Positions 34,253 through 44,221 of a stretch of 64,000 nucleotides of DNA are shown piece by piece. The stretch is from Sphingomonas sp. Root720 (GTDB lineage Bacteria; Pseudomonadota; Alphaproteobacteria; Sphingomonadales; Sphingomonadaceae): assembly GCF_001428605.1 (NCBI RefSeq), contig NZ_LMID01000013.1, positions 39,345-103,344 of the forward strand, written 5' to 3'. Each line of letters opens with the position of its first letter. Positions within the stretch are counted from its first letter, which is position 1. A program made the translations under genes and the position numbers. Under the pieces are notes generated by a model. It saw only the letters and a list, made by a program, of their open reading frames with translations. It was not told the DNA's origin and did not search any database.

Positions 34253-36325
34253 TTATTCCCCCGCGATCGTGATGCAGATGTTGAAATGGGCGTCGATCGC
34301 CACAGCATCGCCGGGCGGAATCACCGTGGTGGTGCCGTCTTGTTGGACGATCGCGGGTCCGACGAACCGCATGCCGGGGCAAAGCCGCCTGCGATCGTAG
34401 ATCGTGGCCGGGTGCAGCCCCAGCGCGTCGAAATCGACATTGCGGCTGCCGATCCGCGCGCAGTCGGCCGATGCCTCGCCCATCGCCTCATGCGACCATG
34501 CGAGATGGCTGACCCGCCCGAAAGCGGCGAGGTGGAGGTTGACGACCTCGACCCCAGTGTCGAGCCGATAGCCATATTTGCGGGCGAAGATCTCGCGGAA
34601 GTGTTCCTCGAATTCGTCGATCCGCCGCTCGTCGCGCAGTGAGCGGGGCAGCGGCACGCGCACCGTATTGTCCTGCCCGTCATAGCGCGCGTCGACGAAC
34701 AGCTCGAGGTCGAGCCGCTCCATATCGGTCGCCAGTTCTTCGAACTCCCGTTCGGCCTGGCCGCGCAGATCATCGAAACGCGCGAGCATCTCGCCGACAC
34801 TGTCCGGGGTCAGCAGCGCGGGCCGGGTCACGACATAGTCGCGGCGCAGGTCGGCCATCAGCATGCCCCAGGCCGAGAAGACCGCCGCCGCTGCCGGGAT
34901 GACGACCAGCGGGATGCGCAGTTCGCGGGCCAGCAGTGCCGCATGCATCGCCCCGCCACCGCCGAAGGCGACCATCGCGAAGTCGCGCGGATCATGGCCG
35001 CGATCGACCGAAATCAGCTTCAGCGCATTGACCATATTGTGATTGGCCACCCGCAGCACACCGCGCGCCGCCTCGATCGCCGAGCAACCCAGCGGCTCGC
35101 CCAGCGCCGTGAACGCGGCCCGCACCGCCGCCATATCGGGATCGACCGCGCCGCCGCAGAAGCTCTCGCTGTCGATCCGTCCGGTGATCAGATTGGCATC
35201 GGTGGTGGTGGGACTGGTGCCGCCCCGCCCATAGGCCACCGGCCCCGGCGTGGCGCCGGCACTTTTCGGCCCGACATGCAGGACGCGATAATCGTCGATC
35301 CACGCGATGCTGCCGCCGCCATTGCCGATCTCGACGATATCGACCGTCGGTGTCATGATCGGATAGCCGGCGAAGCGGCGGTGCCGCTCGATATAATATT
35401 CGGTGGTGATCGGGACTTCGCCATCTTCGACCAGCGCGCATTTGGCCGTCGTCCCGCCGATATCGAGCGCGATGACATTGGGACGCCCGATCAACCTGCC
35501 GAGCGCCGCCGCCGCGAAGATCCCGCTGGCGGGACCGGACTCGACGATGGTGATCGGCCGCTCGACCGTGGCCGCAACCGAGTCGATCCCGCCATTGGAC
35601 TGCATGATATGCAGCCCTGCGGTCATGCCCTGCGCCTTCAGTCCTTGATCGAGCGCGGCCAGATAGCGCTTCGCGGCGGGCTGCACATAAGCGGACAGGA
35701 CGGTGGTGCTGGTCCGTTCATATTCGCGCCACTCGCGGGTGATCTGATGCGACGCGACCACCGACAGGTCGGGACGGAGCCGGCCGATCTCCTCGATCAC
35801 GCGCCGCTCATGGTCCGAGTTGGCATAGCCGTTGATAAAGCAGACTGCGACCGCGCCGATCGCGTCCCGATCGAAGTCGGCCAGGATCTCAGGCAAGCCG
35901 CCGAGGTCGAGCGGGCGCACCACACAGCCCTGATAGTCTATCCGTTCCTCCAGCACCCGACGGTGCTTGCGGCGCACGAAGGGCGTCGGCTTTTCGAAGC
36001 GGATGTTGAAATAATCTGGGCAGTTGCCGCGCCCGATCTCCAGCACGTCGCGAAACCCCGCTGTGGTGATCAGCCCGGTCGGGGCGCCCTTGCGCTCGGT
36101 CAGCGCGTTGATGACCACCGTCGTGCCATGAACGAAGAACGCGGCGTCGCCGGCCGACAGGTCTGCGCGATCCAGCACGTTCAATATGCCCTTCTCGAAA
36201 TCGGGCGGGGTCGTGTCGGCCTTGGCGCTGTGAATCGCGACCAGCTGGCCCGCCTCGTCCATCTCCTGGGCGACGAGGTCGGTGAACGTGCCGCCGACAT
36301 CCGTAGCGATGCGCAATCTTCTCAT
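34253..36325 (-). CDS. hyuA: Hydantoinase/oxoprolinase subunit A
   Basis: The 690-residue protein has the actin-like ATPase opening RIATDVGGTFTDLVAQE and the later VIALDIGGTTAKCALV phosphate loops of the ASKHA fold, with IEIGNGGGSIAWID. GGGAG lies before its ATG. It is in one minus-strand unit with the MocR regulator, a POT transporter and an MFS transporter. N-methylhydantoinase members feed sarcosine, and a sarcosine oxidase operon is also in the window. Confidence 0.93.
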   Translation of the reverse strand: MRRLRIATDVGGTFTDLVAQEMDEAGQLVAIHSAKADTTPPDFEKGILNVLDRADLSAGDAAFFVHGTTVVINALTERKGAPTGLITTAGFRDVLEIGRGNCPDYFNIRFEKPTPFVRRKHRRVLEERIDYQGCVVRPLDLGGLPEILADFDRDAIGAVAVCFINGYANSDHERRVIEEIGRLRPDLSVVASHQITREWREYERTSTTVLSAYVQPAAKRYLAALDQGLKAQGMTAGLHIMQSNGGIDSVAATVERPITIVESGPASGIFAAAALGRLIGRPNVIALDIGGTTAKCALVEDGEVPITTEYYIERHRRFAGYPIMTPTVDIVEIGNGGGSIAWIDDYRVLHVGPKSAGATPGPVAYGRGGTSPTTTDANLITGRIDSESFCGGAVDPDMAAVRAAFTALGEPLGCSAIEAARGVLRVANHNMVNALKLISVDRGHDPRDFAMVAFGGGGAMHAALLARELRIPLVVIPAAAAVFSAWGMLMADLRRDYVVTRPALLTPDSVGEMLARFDDLRGQAEREFEELATDMERLDLELFVDARYDGQDNTVRVPLPRSLRDERRIDEFEEHFREIFARKYGYRLDTGVEVVNLHLAAFGRVSHLAWSHEAMGEASADCARIGSRNVDFDALGLHPATIYDRRRLCPGMRFVGPAIVQQDGTTTVIPPGDAVAIDAHFNICITIAGE

Positions 36326-36455
36326 GATGCTCCCGTCCCATGCGGATCATTCTCTGGATCCTGCACCAGCGGTGCGCCCGGCGGCCGACACGATAAAGAC
36401 CCACATACCGGCGAGATGAAGGGCCCAGCGGGGCCCAGCGGCCGGGCGAGTTCGT

Positions 36456-37928
36456 TCACCCTGCCAGCTCCTGCATCGCGGCGGCCAGGCGACGAGCGCC
36501 ATGGTCGATCTCACCCTCGTCGGTAGCGCCGAAGCCGAGCAGGATCGCGGGCCGACGCGTCGCCGTTTCCGCGCCGGTCGACACCGGGGTCAGGCCGACA
36601 TCGTGCCGCATCGCGCACTGGACCAAGCGACGAACCTCGCCCGGCCCCATTTCCGCTTTCGGACGGGCGATCGCGTTCAGCCCGGCCGGCGGCAGGCGCA
36701 GCAGGAAATGGTCGGACAGATGCCGTTCGAACGCCGACGCCAGCGCGGCACGGCGGGCGGCATAGACGCGATGCATACGTCGGATATGCGTCGCCAGGGC
36801 GCCATCCTCGATCATCGAGGCGATGACCGGCTGCATCCCCATCGGCGGATGGAACTCCAGCTTGTAGCGCAGATTGGCGATCCGCCGCGCCAGCGCCGGC
36901 GGTGCGATCACATAGGAGACCCGCAGCGAGGGAAAGAGATAGCTGGAGAAGCTGCCGATATAGATGACCCGGCCGCTCTGATCGAAGGCGCGGATGGCCG
37001 GTTGCGACGTGCCCTCGAACATGAACTCGCAGCCATAATCGTCCTCGATCACCAACGCGTTGGCGTGGCGGGCCCAGTCGAGCAGCGCCTGCCTTCGTTC
37101 CAGGCTCATCACCGTGCCCACGGGATAGCAGGTCGATGGCGAGACGATCGCCATGCGGGCGCTGGGCGCGCGGACGATGCCTTGTTCGACGACGATGCCC
37201 TGCTCGTCCATCGGCACGACCATTGCGCGGCCACCTGCCATATGCACCGCCGTCGCCGCATTGGAGCAATTGGCCTCCTCCAGCCACACGCCGTCATTGC
37301 GATCGAGCAGCAGCTTGATGATCAGTTCGAAGCTCGCCGCCGTGCCGTTGCAGACGATGATGTCCGCCGGCTCGCAGACGATGCCGCGCTGATGCAGGAC
37401 AAAGGTCGCGATCGCCCGCCGCAGCGGTGCGAAGCCAGCCGGATCATGATCGCGCAGCACATCCTCGCGGCTGCCGCGCCAGCTCTTCGCGAAGTGCCGG
37501 ATCATCGTCTGGAACGGGAAATGCCGGGCGTCGGTCTCGTGCGGCCAGAAGGCACGCCGCTGCGTGGCGACCGACATCGGCAATATGTCGAGCTCATTGC
37601 CATAGCAGGACAGCGCGGTCTCGAAATCGGGATCGAGCAGCGTGGCGAGCTTGTCGAAACGACGGGCCGGCAACAGCTCAGCCGCGAAAGTGCCGCCCCG
37701 GATATGGGAGACGAGATAGCCTTCCGAGATCAGTTGATCATAGGCCTGCCGTACCGTGTTGCGCGAACAGCCGAGTTGCCCCGCCAGCAAGCGCGTCGCC
37801 GGCATGCGCTGCCCGCGCGGTGTCGTGCCGTCTTCTATCAGGGTCCTGAGTACGAGGCAGAGGCGGCGGTGGAGCAGCGGTTCGCTCGCTTCCGCCCAGG
37901 CGGTCTGGATGCGCGCCTCCAGCCCCAT
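36456..37928 (-). CDS. MocR-type regulator (GntR HTH fused to aminotransferase domain)
   Basis: The 490-residue protein has a GntR winged helix (about residues 15-75, QRMPATRLLAGQLGCSRNTVRQAYDQLISEGYLVSHIRGGTF) fused to a fold-type I aminotransferase domain with NALVIEDDYGCEFMFEG. MocR proteins bind PLP and a metabolite and control transport or catabolic genes. It lies 3 nt after the POT transporter gene and 130 nt before hyuA, where the spacer has a tandem GGGCCCAGCG pair. Confidence 0.9.
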   Translation of the reverse strand: MGLEARIQTAWAEASEPLLHRRLCLVLRTLIEDGTTPRGQRMPATRLLAGQLGCSRNTVRQAYDQLISEGYLVSHIRGGTFAAELLPARRFDKLATLLDPDFETALSCYGNELDILPMSVATQRRAFWPHETDARHFPFQTMIRHFAKSWRGSREDVLRDHDPAGFAPLRRAIATFVLHQRGIVCEPADIIVCNGTAASFELIIKLLLDRNDGVWLEEANCSNAATAVHMAGGRAMVVPMDEQGIVVEQGIVRAPSARMAIVSPSTCYPVGTVMSLERRQALLDWARHANALVIEDDYGCEFMFEGTSQPAIRAFDQSGRVIYIGSFSSYLFPSLRVSYVIAPPALARRIANLRYKLEFHPPMGMQPVIASMIEDGALATHIRRMHRVYAARRAALASAFERHLSDHFLLRLPPAGLNAIARPKAEMGPGEVRRLVQCAMRHDVGLTPVSTGAETATRRPAILLGFGATDEGEIDHGARRLAAAMQELAG

Positions 37929-37931
37929 CGG

Positions 37932-39422
37932 TCAGACCCCGGCCGGCACCTCGGCACCCGAGGACCAGCCGCGCCAGCGCACGATGCCCGCGCCCAGTAT
38001 CAGGACCAGGCCGATCGCAACGGCCATCCAGCCGATCTTCGAATAGACGATGGCGATATTGGCCATACCGCCTTCACCGCCCGCCGTGGCACTGGCGATC
38101 AGGCCGGCGACGAAGCTGCCCGCGGCATTGGCGAACGCCCAGCAACCAACCATGAAGCAGACCAGCCGGGGCGCCGACAGTCGCGTCACTGCGGCGATGC
38201 CGGTGGGAACCAGGCAGAGTTCGCCGGTGGTGTGCAGCAGATAGAGCAGCAGGATGAAGATCAACGGCACCTTGCCGTCGCCGCTCACCTCGATGCCGAG
38301 CACCAGGACGAGAAAACCCGCGCCGAGCTGGATCAGGCCGAGACCGAATTTGGTGCCGGTCGACGGCTCGAGCCGCCGCCGGCCCAGCCAGATCCACAGC
38401 GCCGCGAAGAAGGGGGCGAGCAGGATGATGTAGATCGAATTGAGCGCCTGGAACATCGAGGCCGGGATCGTCATACCCAGCACGACTCGGTCGATCTGAC
38501 GCTCGGTGAACAGGTTCAGGGAAGACCCTGCCTGTTCGTAGAGAGCCCAGAACAGCACTGAAATCGCGATCATCGCGGTGACGATCGCCATGTCGCGTCG
38601 CGCCGGCCCATCGAGCGCGGTGATGCTGAACCATAGAATGTAAATGATCACCGCGACTGCCGCGACGATCAGCAGATATTCGACCGCGCCATGCTGCCGC
38701 ATCATCACATACAGCAACGCGACCGCGGCCAGCGCGCCGATATAGATCCAGCTTTCCACCGACAGGCCGATCATGCTTCGCCGTAGACCAGCGTCGCGCG
38801 GCGGTTCGCCCAACCCGCCGAAATGGCGCGTTCCCAACAAGAATTGGAGGAAGCCGAGGGCCATGCCGATCCCGGCGGCGCCGAAGCCATAAGCCCAGCC
38901 CCAATTCTGCCCCAGCCATCCGGCGACGATCGCTCCCAGCGCAGCGCCGATGTTGATGCCGATATAGTAGAGGGTGAAGCCGGCCTCGCGGCGCGGATCG
39001 TCCCGGTCGTAGAGCGCGCCGACAAAGGCCGCGACATTCGCCTTCACGAAGCCGGTGCCGACGACGATGAAGGCCAGCGCGGCATAGAAAAGGATATCGC
39101 CGCCCAGGGCGAGCCCATCGTCGAGAGCGAGTAGGCCATGTCCCGTCGTCACCAGCACGGCCCCGGCCTGGATCGCTTTGCGATAACCGAGCCAGCGATC
39201 GGCCAGCACGCCGCCGATCAGCGGCGTGACATAGACCAGCGACGTGTAGGTGCCGTAAACCAGATAGGCGGACCGTTCGCCGAGGCCGAAATGGTCGATC
39301 AGGTAAAGGATGAGCAGCGCCCGCATGCCGTAATAGGAGAAGCGCTCCCACATCTCGGTCATGAAGAGGACGGAGAGCCCCCGCGGGTGCCCCAGCAGCG
39401 AATGCTGAATCTTGTTACCCAA
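37932..39422 (-). CDS. POT-family (PTR2) peptide transporter
   Basis: The 496-residue proton-coupled symporter shows the POT signature: EMWERFSYYGMRALLILYLID with ERFSYYG in helix 1, GGVLADRWLGYRKAI, and about 14 membrane spans. It imports di- and tripeptides. It is the first gene of a minus-strand operon with MocR and hyuAB, so the operon may process a cyclic or modified peptide product. Confidence 0.93.
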   Translation of the reverse strand: MGNKIQHSLLGHPRGLSVLFMTEMWERFSYYGMRALLILYLIDHFGLGERSAYLVYGTYTSLVYVTPLIGGVLADRWLGYRKAIQAGAVLVTTGHGLLALDDGLALGGDILFYAALAFIVVGTGFVKANVAAFVGALYDRDDPRREAGFTLYYIGINIGAALGAIVAGWLGQNWGWAYGFGAAGIGMALGFLQFLLGTRHFGGLGEPPRDAGLRRSMIGLSVESWIYIGALAAVALLYVMMRQHGAVEYLLIVAAVAVIIYILWFSITALDGPARRDMAIVTAMIAISVLFWALYEQAGSSLNLFTERQIDRVVLGMTIPASMFQALNSIYIILLAPFFAALWIWLGRRRLEPSTGTKFGLGLIQLGAGFLVLVLGIEVSGDGKVPLIFILLLYLLHTTGELCLVPTGIAAVTRLSAPRLVCFMVGCWAFANAAGSFVAGLIASATAGGEGGMANIAIVYSKIGWMAVAIGLVLILGAGIVRWRGWSSGAEVPAGV

Positions 39423-39767
39423 GCCATCCTCCCCGTCCGGCCACCTGCATCATGCGCTCGGCTCGGCCGCCGAACACTCTTAGGAAAATTACTTTCCTGT
39501 GTATATATTGACTTTCTTCGATGGCGCCTCCTCTCCATTCCGTATGGGAAAGCCGACGAACTCACCTAAACGCCTTTGAAAACAGGCGTCATCGATCTAC
39601 GATTCGCTCCAGAAGCCTTGTCCCGATCCTATAGAAAATTCTCACTTCCCGGTCCCACATAAGCTTCTATCGACAGCAAACCGTGAATTCATGCCCATAA
39701 TGAAAGATACTTGCCTTTCATGCATTGATGTGGAATTGAACTACAGATTATTTCCGTGAGTAGAAAG
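39423..39767. promoter_or_regulatory. Divergent promoter region, POT operon and M28 operon
   Basis: The 345 nt hold no gene. They are A/T-richer than the surrounding coding sequence and contain AGGAAA-N5-TTTCCT at 39482-39498 plus ACTTTCCTGT at 39491-39500. The same 10-mer lies at 54654-54663 beside operator A, so both regions may share a regulator. Confidence 0.55.
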
Positions 39768-41459
39768 ATGTCGACCGTCGATCGCCCTCTCAACCTGACA
39801 CTCGCCCTGCTGGGTCTTGCCGGACTGAGCGGTGGGGTCGCGCTCGCCGCACCGACGATCCGGCCCACGGCGCTGTCCGATCATGTGCGCACCCTCGCCT
39901 CCGACGATTTCGGCGGCCGGGAGCCCGGCACCCCGGGCGAGAAGCTGAGCGTCGACTATATCAGCCGGCAGTTCGCTGCCGCGGGATTGAAGCCGGGTGG
40001 CGATCTGCTGCCCGACGGCCGGCGAAGCTGGACCCAGACCGTCCCCATCGAGGAATATAGTCTCAGCACGCCGATCGACCTGTCGATCGACACCGACGGC
40101 CGGAAAACCACCCTGGTCCAGCGTCGCGACATCGTCGTGGGCAGCCGGGCCGATCTCGACCGGGTGGACATCAAGAACGCCCCCCTGGTCTTCGCCGGCT
40201 ATGGCGTCGATGCGCCGGAAAAACAGTGGGACGATTTCAAGGGTGCCGATCTCACCGGCAAGATCGCCCTGGTTCTGATCAACGATCCCGATTTCCGAGT
40301 CGATCTCGATGGCCGCTTCGATGGCCCGGTGATGACTTATTACGGCCGCTGGGATTACAAGTTCAGCGAGCTCGCACGCCGCGGCGCCCGCGGCATCCTG
40401 ATCATCCACGATCAGAAGGCATCGGGCGGCACATGGGCCGGCTGGGCCCGCTTCTTCGGCCTGCCCCAGCTCGACCTCCAGTCGACCGCACGTACCTCGA
40501 AAAACGCGCCGGTCGAAGGCTGGATCACCCGGGAGCAGGCCGTTCGTCTGTTCGCCGCCGAAGGGATGGACCTGGACGCCGAACAGCAACGTGCCTCCTC
40601 CCCCGATTTCCGTCCGATCGATTTCCGCCGGTCGCGCTTTTCGGCGCATTTCGGATTGCAGCGGCGCAACTTCGACAGCCGCAACGTGATCGGTCGGGTC
40701 GACGGATCGACCGCGCCCGACGAAAGCGTCATTTTCTCCGCGCACTGGGATCATCTGGGTCATATCGATGGTCCCGATGGCCGCAAGGTCGTCGCGCCCG
40801 GCGCGCAGGACAATGCGGGCGGCATCGCCGGCCTTATCGAACTGGGCCGGGTCTTCGCCGCCGCACCGCCGCGCCGACGTTCACTGCTGTTCGTCGCCTT
40901 CACCGCCGAGGAGAAAGGCCTGCTCGGCTCCGCCTATTTCGCCGAACATCCCACCACGCTGCTGCGCGGCATCGTCGCCGACATCAACATCGATGCGCTC
41001 GACATCAAGGGCGCCACCCGCGACATCAGCCTGTGGGGCAATGGGCGCAGCGGGCTGGAACCGCTGCTGGGCCGTGTGGCCAAGGCCGCCGGCCGTACGC
41101 TGGTCCGCAATCCCCGTTTCGACGATGGTTATTATTTCCGGTCGGACCATTTCTCCTTCGCGCGCCTGGGCGTGCCGGGCGTGACCCTGGGGTCGGGCCT
41201 GGACCTTCACGACGGCGGCCCGGCGGCCGGCAAGACGCAGGAAGACGATTATTTCGACAACCGCTATCATGGCCGCGGCGATGCCTGGTCGCCCGACCTC
41301 GATTTCAGCGGTCTCGCGACGGACATCGACCTGTTGGTGCAGTTCGGCCGTGCGCTGAGCGAGACGACCGATCGGCCCATGTTCGAACCGGGCTCCGCCT
41401 ATTTCCTCGCCCAGTCGCGCCTGCTCGCCCAACCGGCGAAGAGCGAGGCCGGACCATGA
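39768..41459 (+). CDS. M28-family metallopeptidase with PA domain, exported
   Basis: The 563-residue protein has a signal segment (LTLALLGLAGLSGGVALAA), a PA-type insertion, and an M28 catalytic domain with zinc ligands in SAHWDHLG, AQDNAGGIA and FTAEEKGLLGS, plus a late HGRGD. It acts as an aminopeptidase, probably in the periplasm. Start ATG at 39768; a GTG at 39756 is an alternative. It heads a plus-strand unit with a TonB receptor, which suggests peptide uptake. Confidence 0.9.
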   Translation: MSTVDRPLNLTLALLGLAGLSGGVALAAPTIRPTALSDHVRTLASDDFGGREPGTPGEKLSVDYISRQFAAAGLKPGGDLLPDGRRSWTQTVPIEEYSLSTPIDLSIDTDGRKTTLVQRRDIVVGSRADLDRVDIKNAPLVFAGYGVDAPEKQWDDFKGADLTGKIALVLINDPDFRVDLDGRFDGPVMTYYGRWDYKFSELARRGARGILIIHDQKASGGTWAGWARFFGLPQLDLQSTARTSKNAPVEGWITREQAVRLFAAEGMDLDAEQQRASSPDFRPIDFRRSRFSAHFGLQRRNFDSRNVIGRVDGSTAPDESVIFSAHWDHLGHIDGPDGRKVVAPGAQDNAGGIAGLIELGRVFAAAPPRRRSLLFVAFTAEEKGLLGSAYFAEHPTTLLRGIVADINIDALDIKGATRDISLWGNGRSGLEPLLGRVAKAAGRTLVRNPRFDDGYYFRSDHFSFARLGVPGVTLGSGLDLHDGGPAAGKTQEDDYFDNRYHGRGDAWSPDLDFSGLATDIDLLVQFGRALSETTDRPMFEPGSAYFLAQSRLLAQPAKSEAGP

Positions 41460-41691
41460 CCGGAAGGCCGTATCCACCCGGTTGATCCGGACACATCGAA
41501 CATGGTCGGGATCGCCCACAGGTTGCTGTCTTCCAGCGGCCCGGCGGCTCTCGTCCCGAACGGATCGAGACGGGTGCGGCGGTGCCGCCCCTCTCGCCAC
41601 CCGCCATCGTCGGACCGGCCTGGCGCCGCCACGATGGCCAAGACCAACGAACCGCCGATGGCGCCAACAAAAACATCTTGGGGAGTGAACT

Positions 41692-44160
41692 ATGAAAGAC
41701 GGATATCGCAACAGCCGGCACGCCCTGCTGCACGGGAGCGCCATGCTGCTGGCGCTGTGCTCGACGACGGCCTTCGCACAGAATGCCTCGACCAGCGCCT
41801 CGGCCGATGACGACCAGCGGGCCACGTCGGAGATCGTCGTCACCGCCACCCGCCGCGACATGACGGTGCAGTCGGCGCCGATCAACATCGCGGCCGTCGG
41901 CGGCGATCAGATCCAGAGCCAGGGCCTCACCAACCTTCGCACGCTGACCCAGCTGACCCCCGGCGTGTACATCCCCGAAACCGGCCCGCGCGCATCGTCG
42001 CTGATCGTGTTTCGCGGCCTCAATTCCAACCCGCTCGGCCTGACCGAATATTCGAACGGCGGCGGCGGCACCGTCGCGACCTATGTCGGCGAAGTGCCGC
42101 TCTACATCGACCTGCGGCTGAACGACATCGAGCGGGTCGAGTTTCTCGCCGGTCCGCAGGGCACGCTCTATGGCGCCGGCACGCTGGGCGGCGCCATCCG
42201 CTACATTCCGAAGCGCGCGCAGTTCGACCGGATCTCGGGCGAGGTTCGCGGCAATGTCTATGGCTATACCCATGGCAGCTCGGTCAGCACCGATCTCGGC
42301 GCGACGCTGAACCTGCCAGTCAGCGAGACCTTCGCGCTGCGCGGCTCGATCGATCGGCTGAACGACCGCGGTTTCGTCGACCAGCCCTTCATCGTACGGC
42401 AGATCGGCGTGTCCGATCCCGATCCGGACTTCACCAACCCGGCGGCGGTCAACGCCAATCTGCGGCGCGCCAAGGACGTCAACACCAACGAGACTCTCTC
42501 GGGCCGCCTCGCTGCGCGCTGGAAGCCGTCGGATGCCTTCGACGCCAACCTGACCTATTATTATCAGCGGTCGCACAGCGACGGCCGCCAGGCGAGCAAC
42601 CGGGGGCTCACCAACTTCCCGGTCCCGATCGGCAAATATGAAATCGCCCGCCGCACCGAGGAGCCGAACACCCGCACCAACCAGCTGCTGTCGCTGGAAA
42701 TGTCGGCGGATCTCGACTTCGCCCAGCTCACCTCCTCGACCGGACGCTCCTGGTATCGCGACCATGGCAATCGCGATCAGACCGACCTGCTGATCGGCCT
42801 CGAATATGGCTATGAGCTGTTTCCCTCTTTTGCGATGCGGACCCGTGAGGACGGCCGCCAGAACCGGTTCATCCAGGAACTGCGGCTGGTTTCCAAGTCG
42901 GACGGCCCCTTCAGCTGGATCTTCGGCGGCTTCTACAGCCGCGCCAAGACCTTCCAGTCGAGCAAGGAGTTCACGCCGGGCTACAGCGAATATCTCTTCT
43001 CGCTGGGACAGGCCGCCCAGATCCGGCCCGACAGCCTGGAATATATCAACGTTATCCGCAGCCGGCTGACCGAGATGGCCGCTTATGGCGAGCTGTCCTA
43101 CAAGGTCACGCCGGAATGGCAGGTGACGGTCGGTGGCCGCTATTATGACTATAAGCTGCGGACCCAGCTCGCCACCGATCTGCCGCTGTTCAAGACGATC
43201 ACCGGCCGCGCCGGGCCGAACGACATCATCTTGAACTTCACCCCTGGCGGGCAGAGCGACAACGGTTTCCTGTACAAGGTCAACACCTCGTACAAATTCT
43301 CGCCGGATGCGCTGGTCTACGCCACCTATAGCCAGGGGTATCGGATCGGCAATTCCAACGCGACTCCGGCCTGCCCCACCCCGCTGCCGGCGAACCAGAT
43401 CGTCTGCGCCCTGCCCAACGAGCTGGAGTACAAGCCCGACAAGACGATCAACTACGAAATCGGCGCCAAGACCCAATGGTTCGACCGGCGCCTGACCCTC
43501 AACGTCGCGGCCTATTACATCAAGTGGAAGAATCCGCAGATTTCTTCGGTCACACAGAACGGCTTCCAGGGGATCACCATCAACGGCGGCGGTGCCGAGA
43601 CCAAGGGTGTCGAGCTGATGCTGGCGGGACGCCCGACCGACCGGCTGTCGATGCGCTTCTCCTACGCCTATACCGATCCGCAGCTGACGAAGGAGACGCC
43701 GCGGATCATCCCCTTCATCACACCGCCGGGCTTCCAGAACACGATCGACTATGAGGACGGCCAGCCGGGCGATCGTCTGCCAGGTTCGCCGCGCCACACG
43801 GCCAGCGTCAACGTCGAATATGCCTATCCGCTCGGCGACGGCCTGACCCTCACCGGCGCCTATCTCGGCACTGGGCAGAGCAATGTCGAAACCCGGATCG
43901 GCGGCCGGGCCGGGTCCTATACGATCAAGGGCTTCACCCGCCACGATCTCTCGCTCGCCCTCGACGGCGAGAGCTGGACGGTCACCGCTTATGTGAACAA
44001 CGTCTTCAACAAATATGCGGAATCCGGCGCATCCTTCTATCCGCCGGCCTATAATCAGGTGGTCAAGGATGCGGGGGGCGGAAACGTCTATGTCCGTTCC
44101 TTCTTCACCTATATCCTGCCGCCGCGGCAGTTCGGCCTGCGGTTCAGCAAGCGGTTCTGA
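41692..44160 (+). CDS. TonB-dependent outer-membrane receptor
   Basis: The 822-residue protein has a signal peptide (ending STTAFA), a TonB-box-like segment, a plug (SEIVVTATRRDMTVQSAPINIAAVGGDQIQ ... ERVEFLAGPQGTLYGAGTLGGAIRYIPKRAQ) and a 22-strand barrel ending in the aromatic LRFSKRF. GGGGAG precedes the ATG. The ligand is unknown. It follows the M28 peptidase and precedes a TPR-sulfotransferase. Confidence 0.93.
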   Translation: MKDGYRNSRHALLHGSAMLLALCSTTAFAQNASTSASADDDQRATSEIVVTATRRDMTVQSAPINIAAVGGDQIQSQGLTNLRTLTQLTPGVYIPETGPRASSLIVFRGLNSNPLGLTEYSNGGGGTVATYVGEVPLYIDLRLNDIERVEFLAGPQGTLYGAGTLGGAIRYIPKRAQFDRISGEVRGNVYGYTHGSSVSTDLGATLNLPVSETFALRGSIDRLNDRGFVDQPFIVRQIGVSDPDPDFTNPAAVNANLRRAKDVNTNETLSGRLAARWKPSDAFDANLTYYYQRSHSDGRQASNRGLTNFPVPIGKYEIARRTEEPNTRTNQLLSLEMSADLDFAQLTSSTGRSWYRDHGNRDQTDLLIGLEYGYELFPSFAMRTREDGRQNRFIQELRLVSKSDGPFSWIFGGFYSRAKTFQSSKEFTPGYSEYLFSLGQAAQIRPDSLEYINVIRSRLTEMAAYGELSYKVTPEWQVTVGGRYYDYKLRTQLATDLPLFKTITGRAGPNDIILNFTPGGQSDNGFLYKVNTSYKFSPDALVYATYSQGYRIGNSNATPACPTPLPANQIVCALPNELEYKPDKTINYEIGAKTQWFDRRLTLNVAAYYIKWKNPQISSVTQNGFQGITINGGGAETKGVELMLAGRPTDRLSMRFSYAYTDPQLTKETPRIIPFITPPGFQNTIDYEDGQPGDRLPGSPRHTASVNVEYAYPLGDGLTLTGAYLGTGQSNVETRIGGRAGSYTIKGFTRHDLSLALDGESWTVTAYVNNVFNKYAESGASFYPPAYNQVVKDAGGGNVYVRSFFTYILPPRQFGLRFSKRF

Positions 44161-44221
44161 CCGGCAAGCGGGCGGCGGTCATCCGCCGCCCGCCATGGTT
44201 CCGGACGATCCAGGAGTTTCG

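Noticed and set aside
36501-38561. 686-codon plus-strand open frame
   Set aside because: It is antisense to the MocR and POT genes, is very Arg/His/Gln rich and lacks any recognisable domain.
41305-43944. 879-codon minus-strand open frame
   Set aside because: It lies antisense to the TonB receptor at 41692-44160, has no domain or ribosome site, and is the kind of long shadow frame expected in high-GC DNA.
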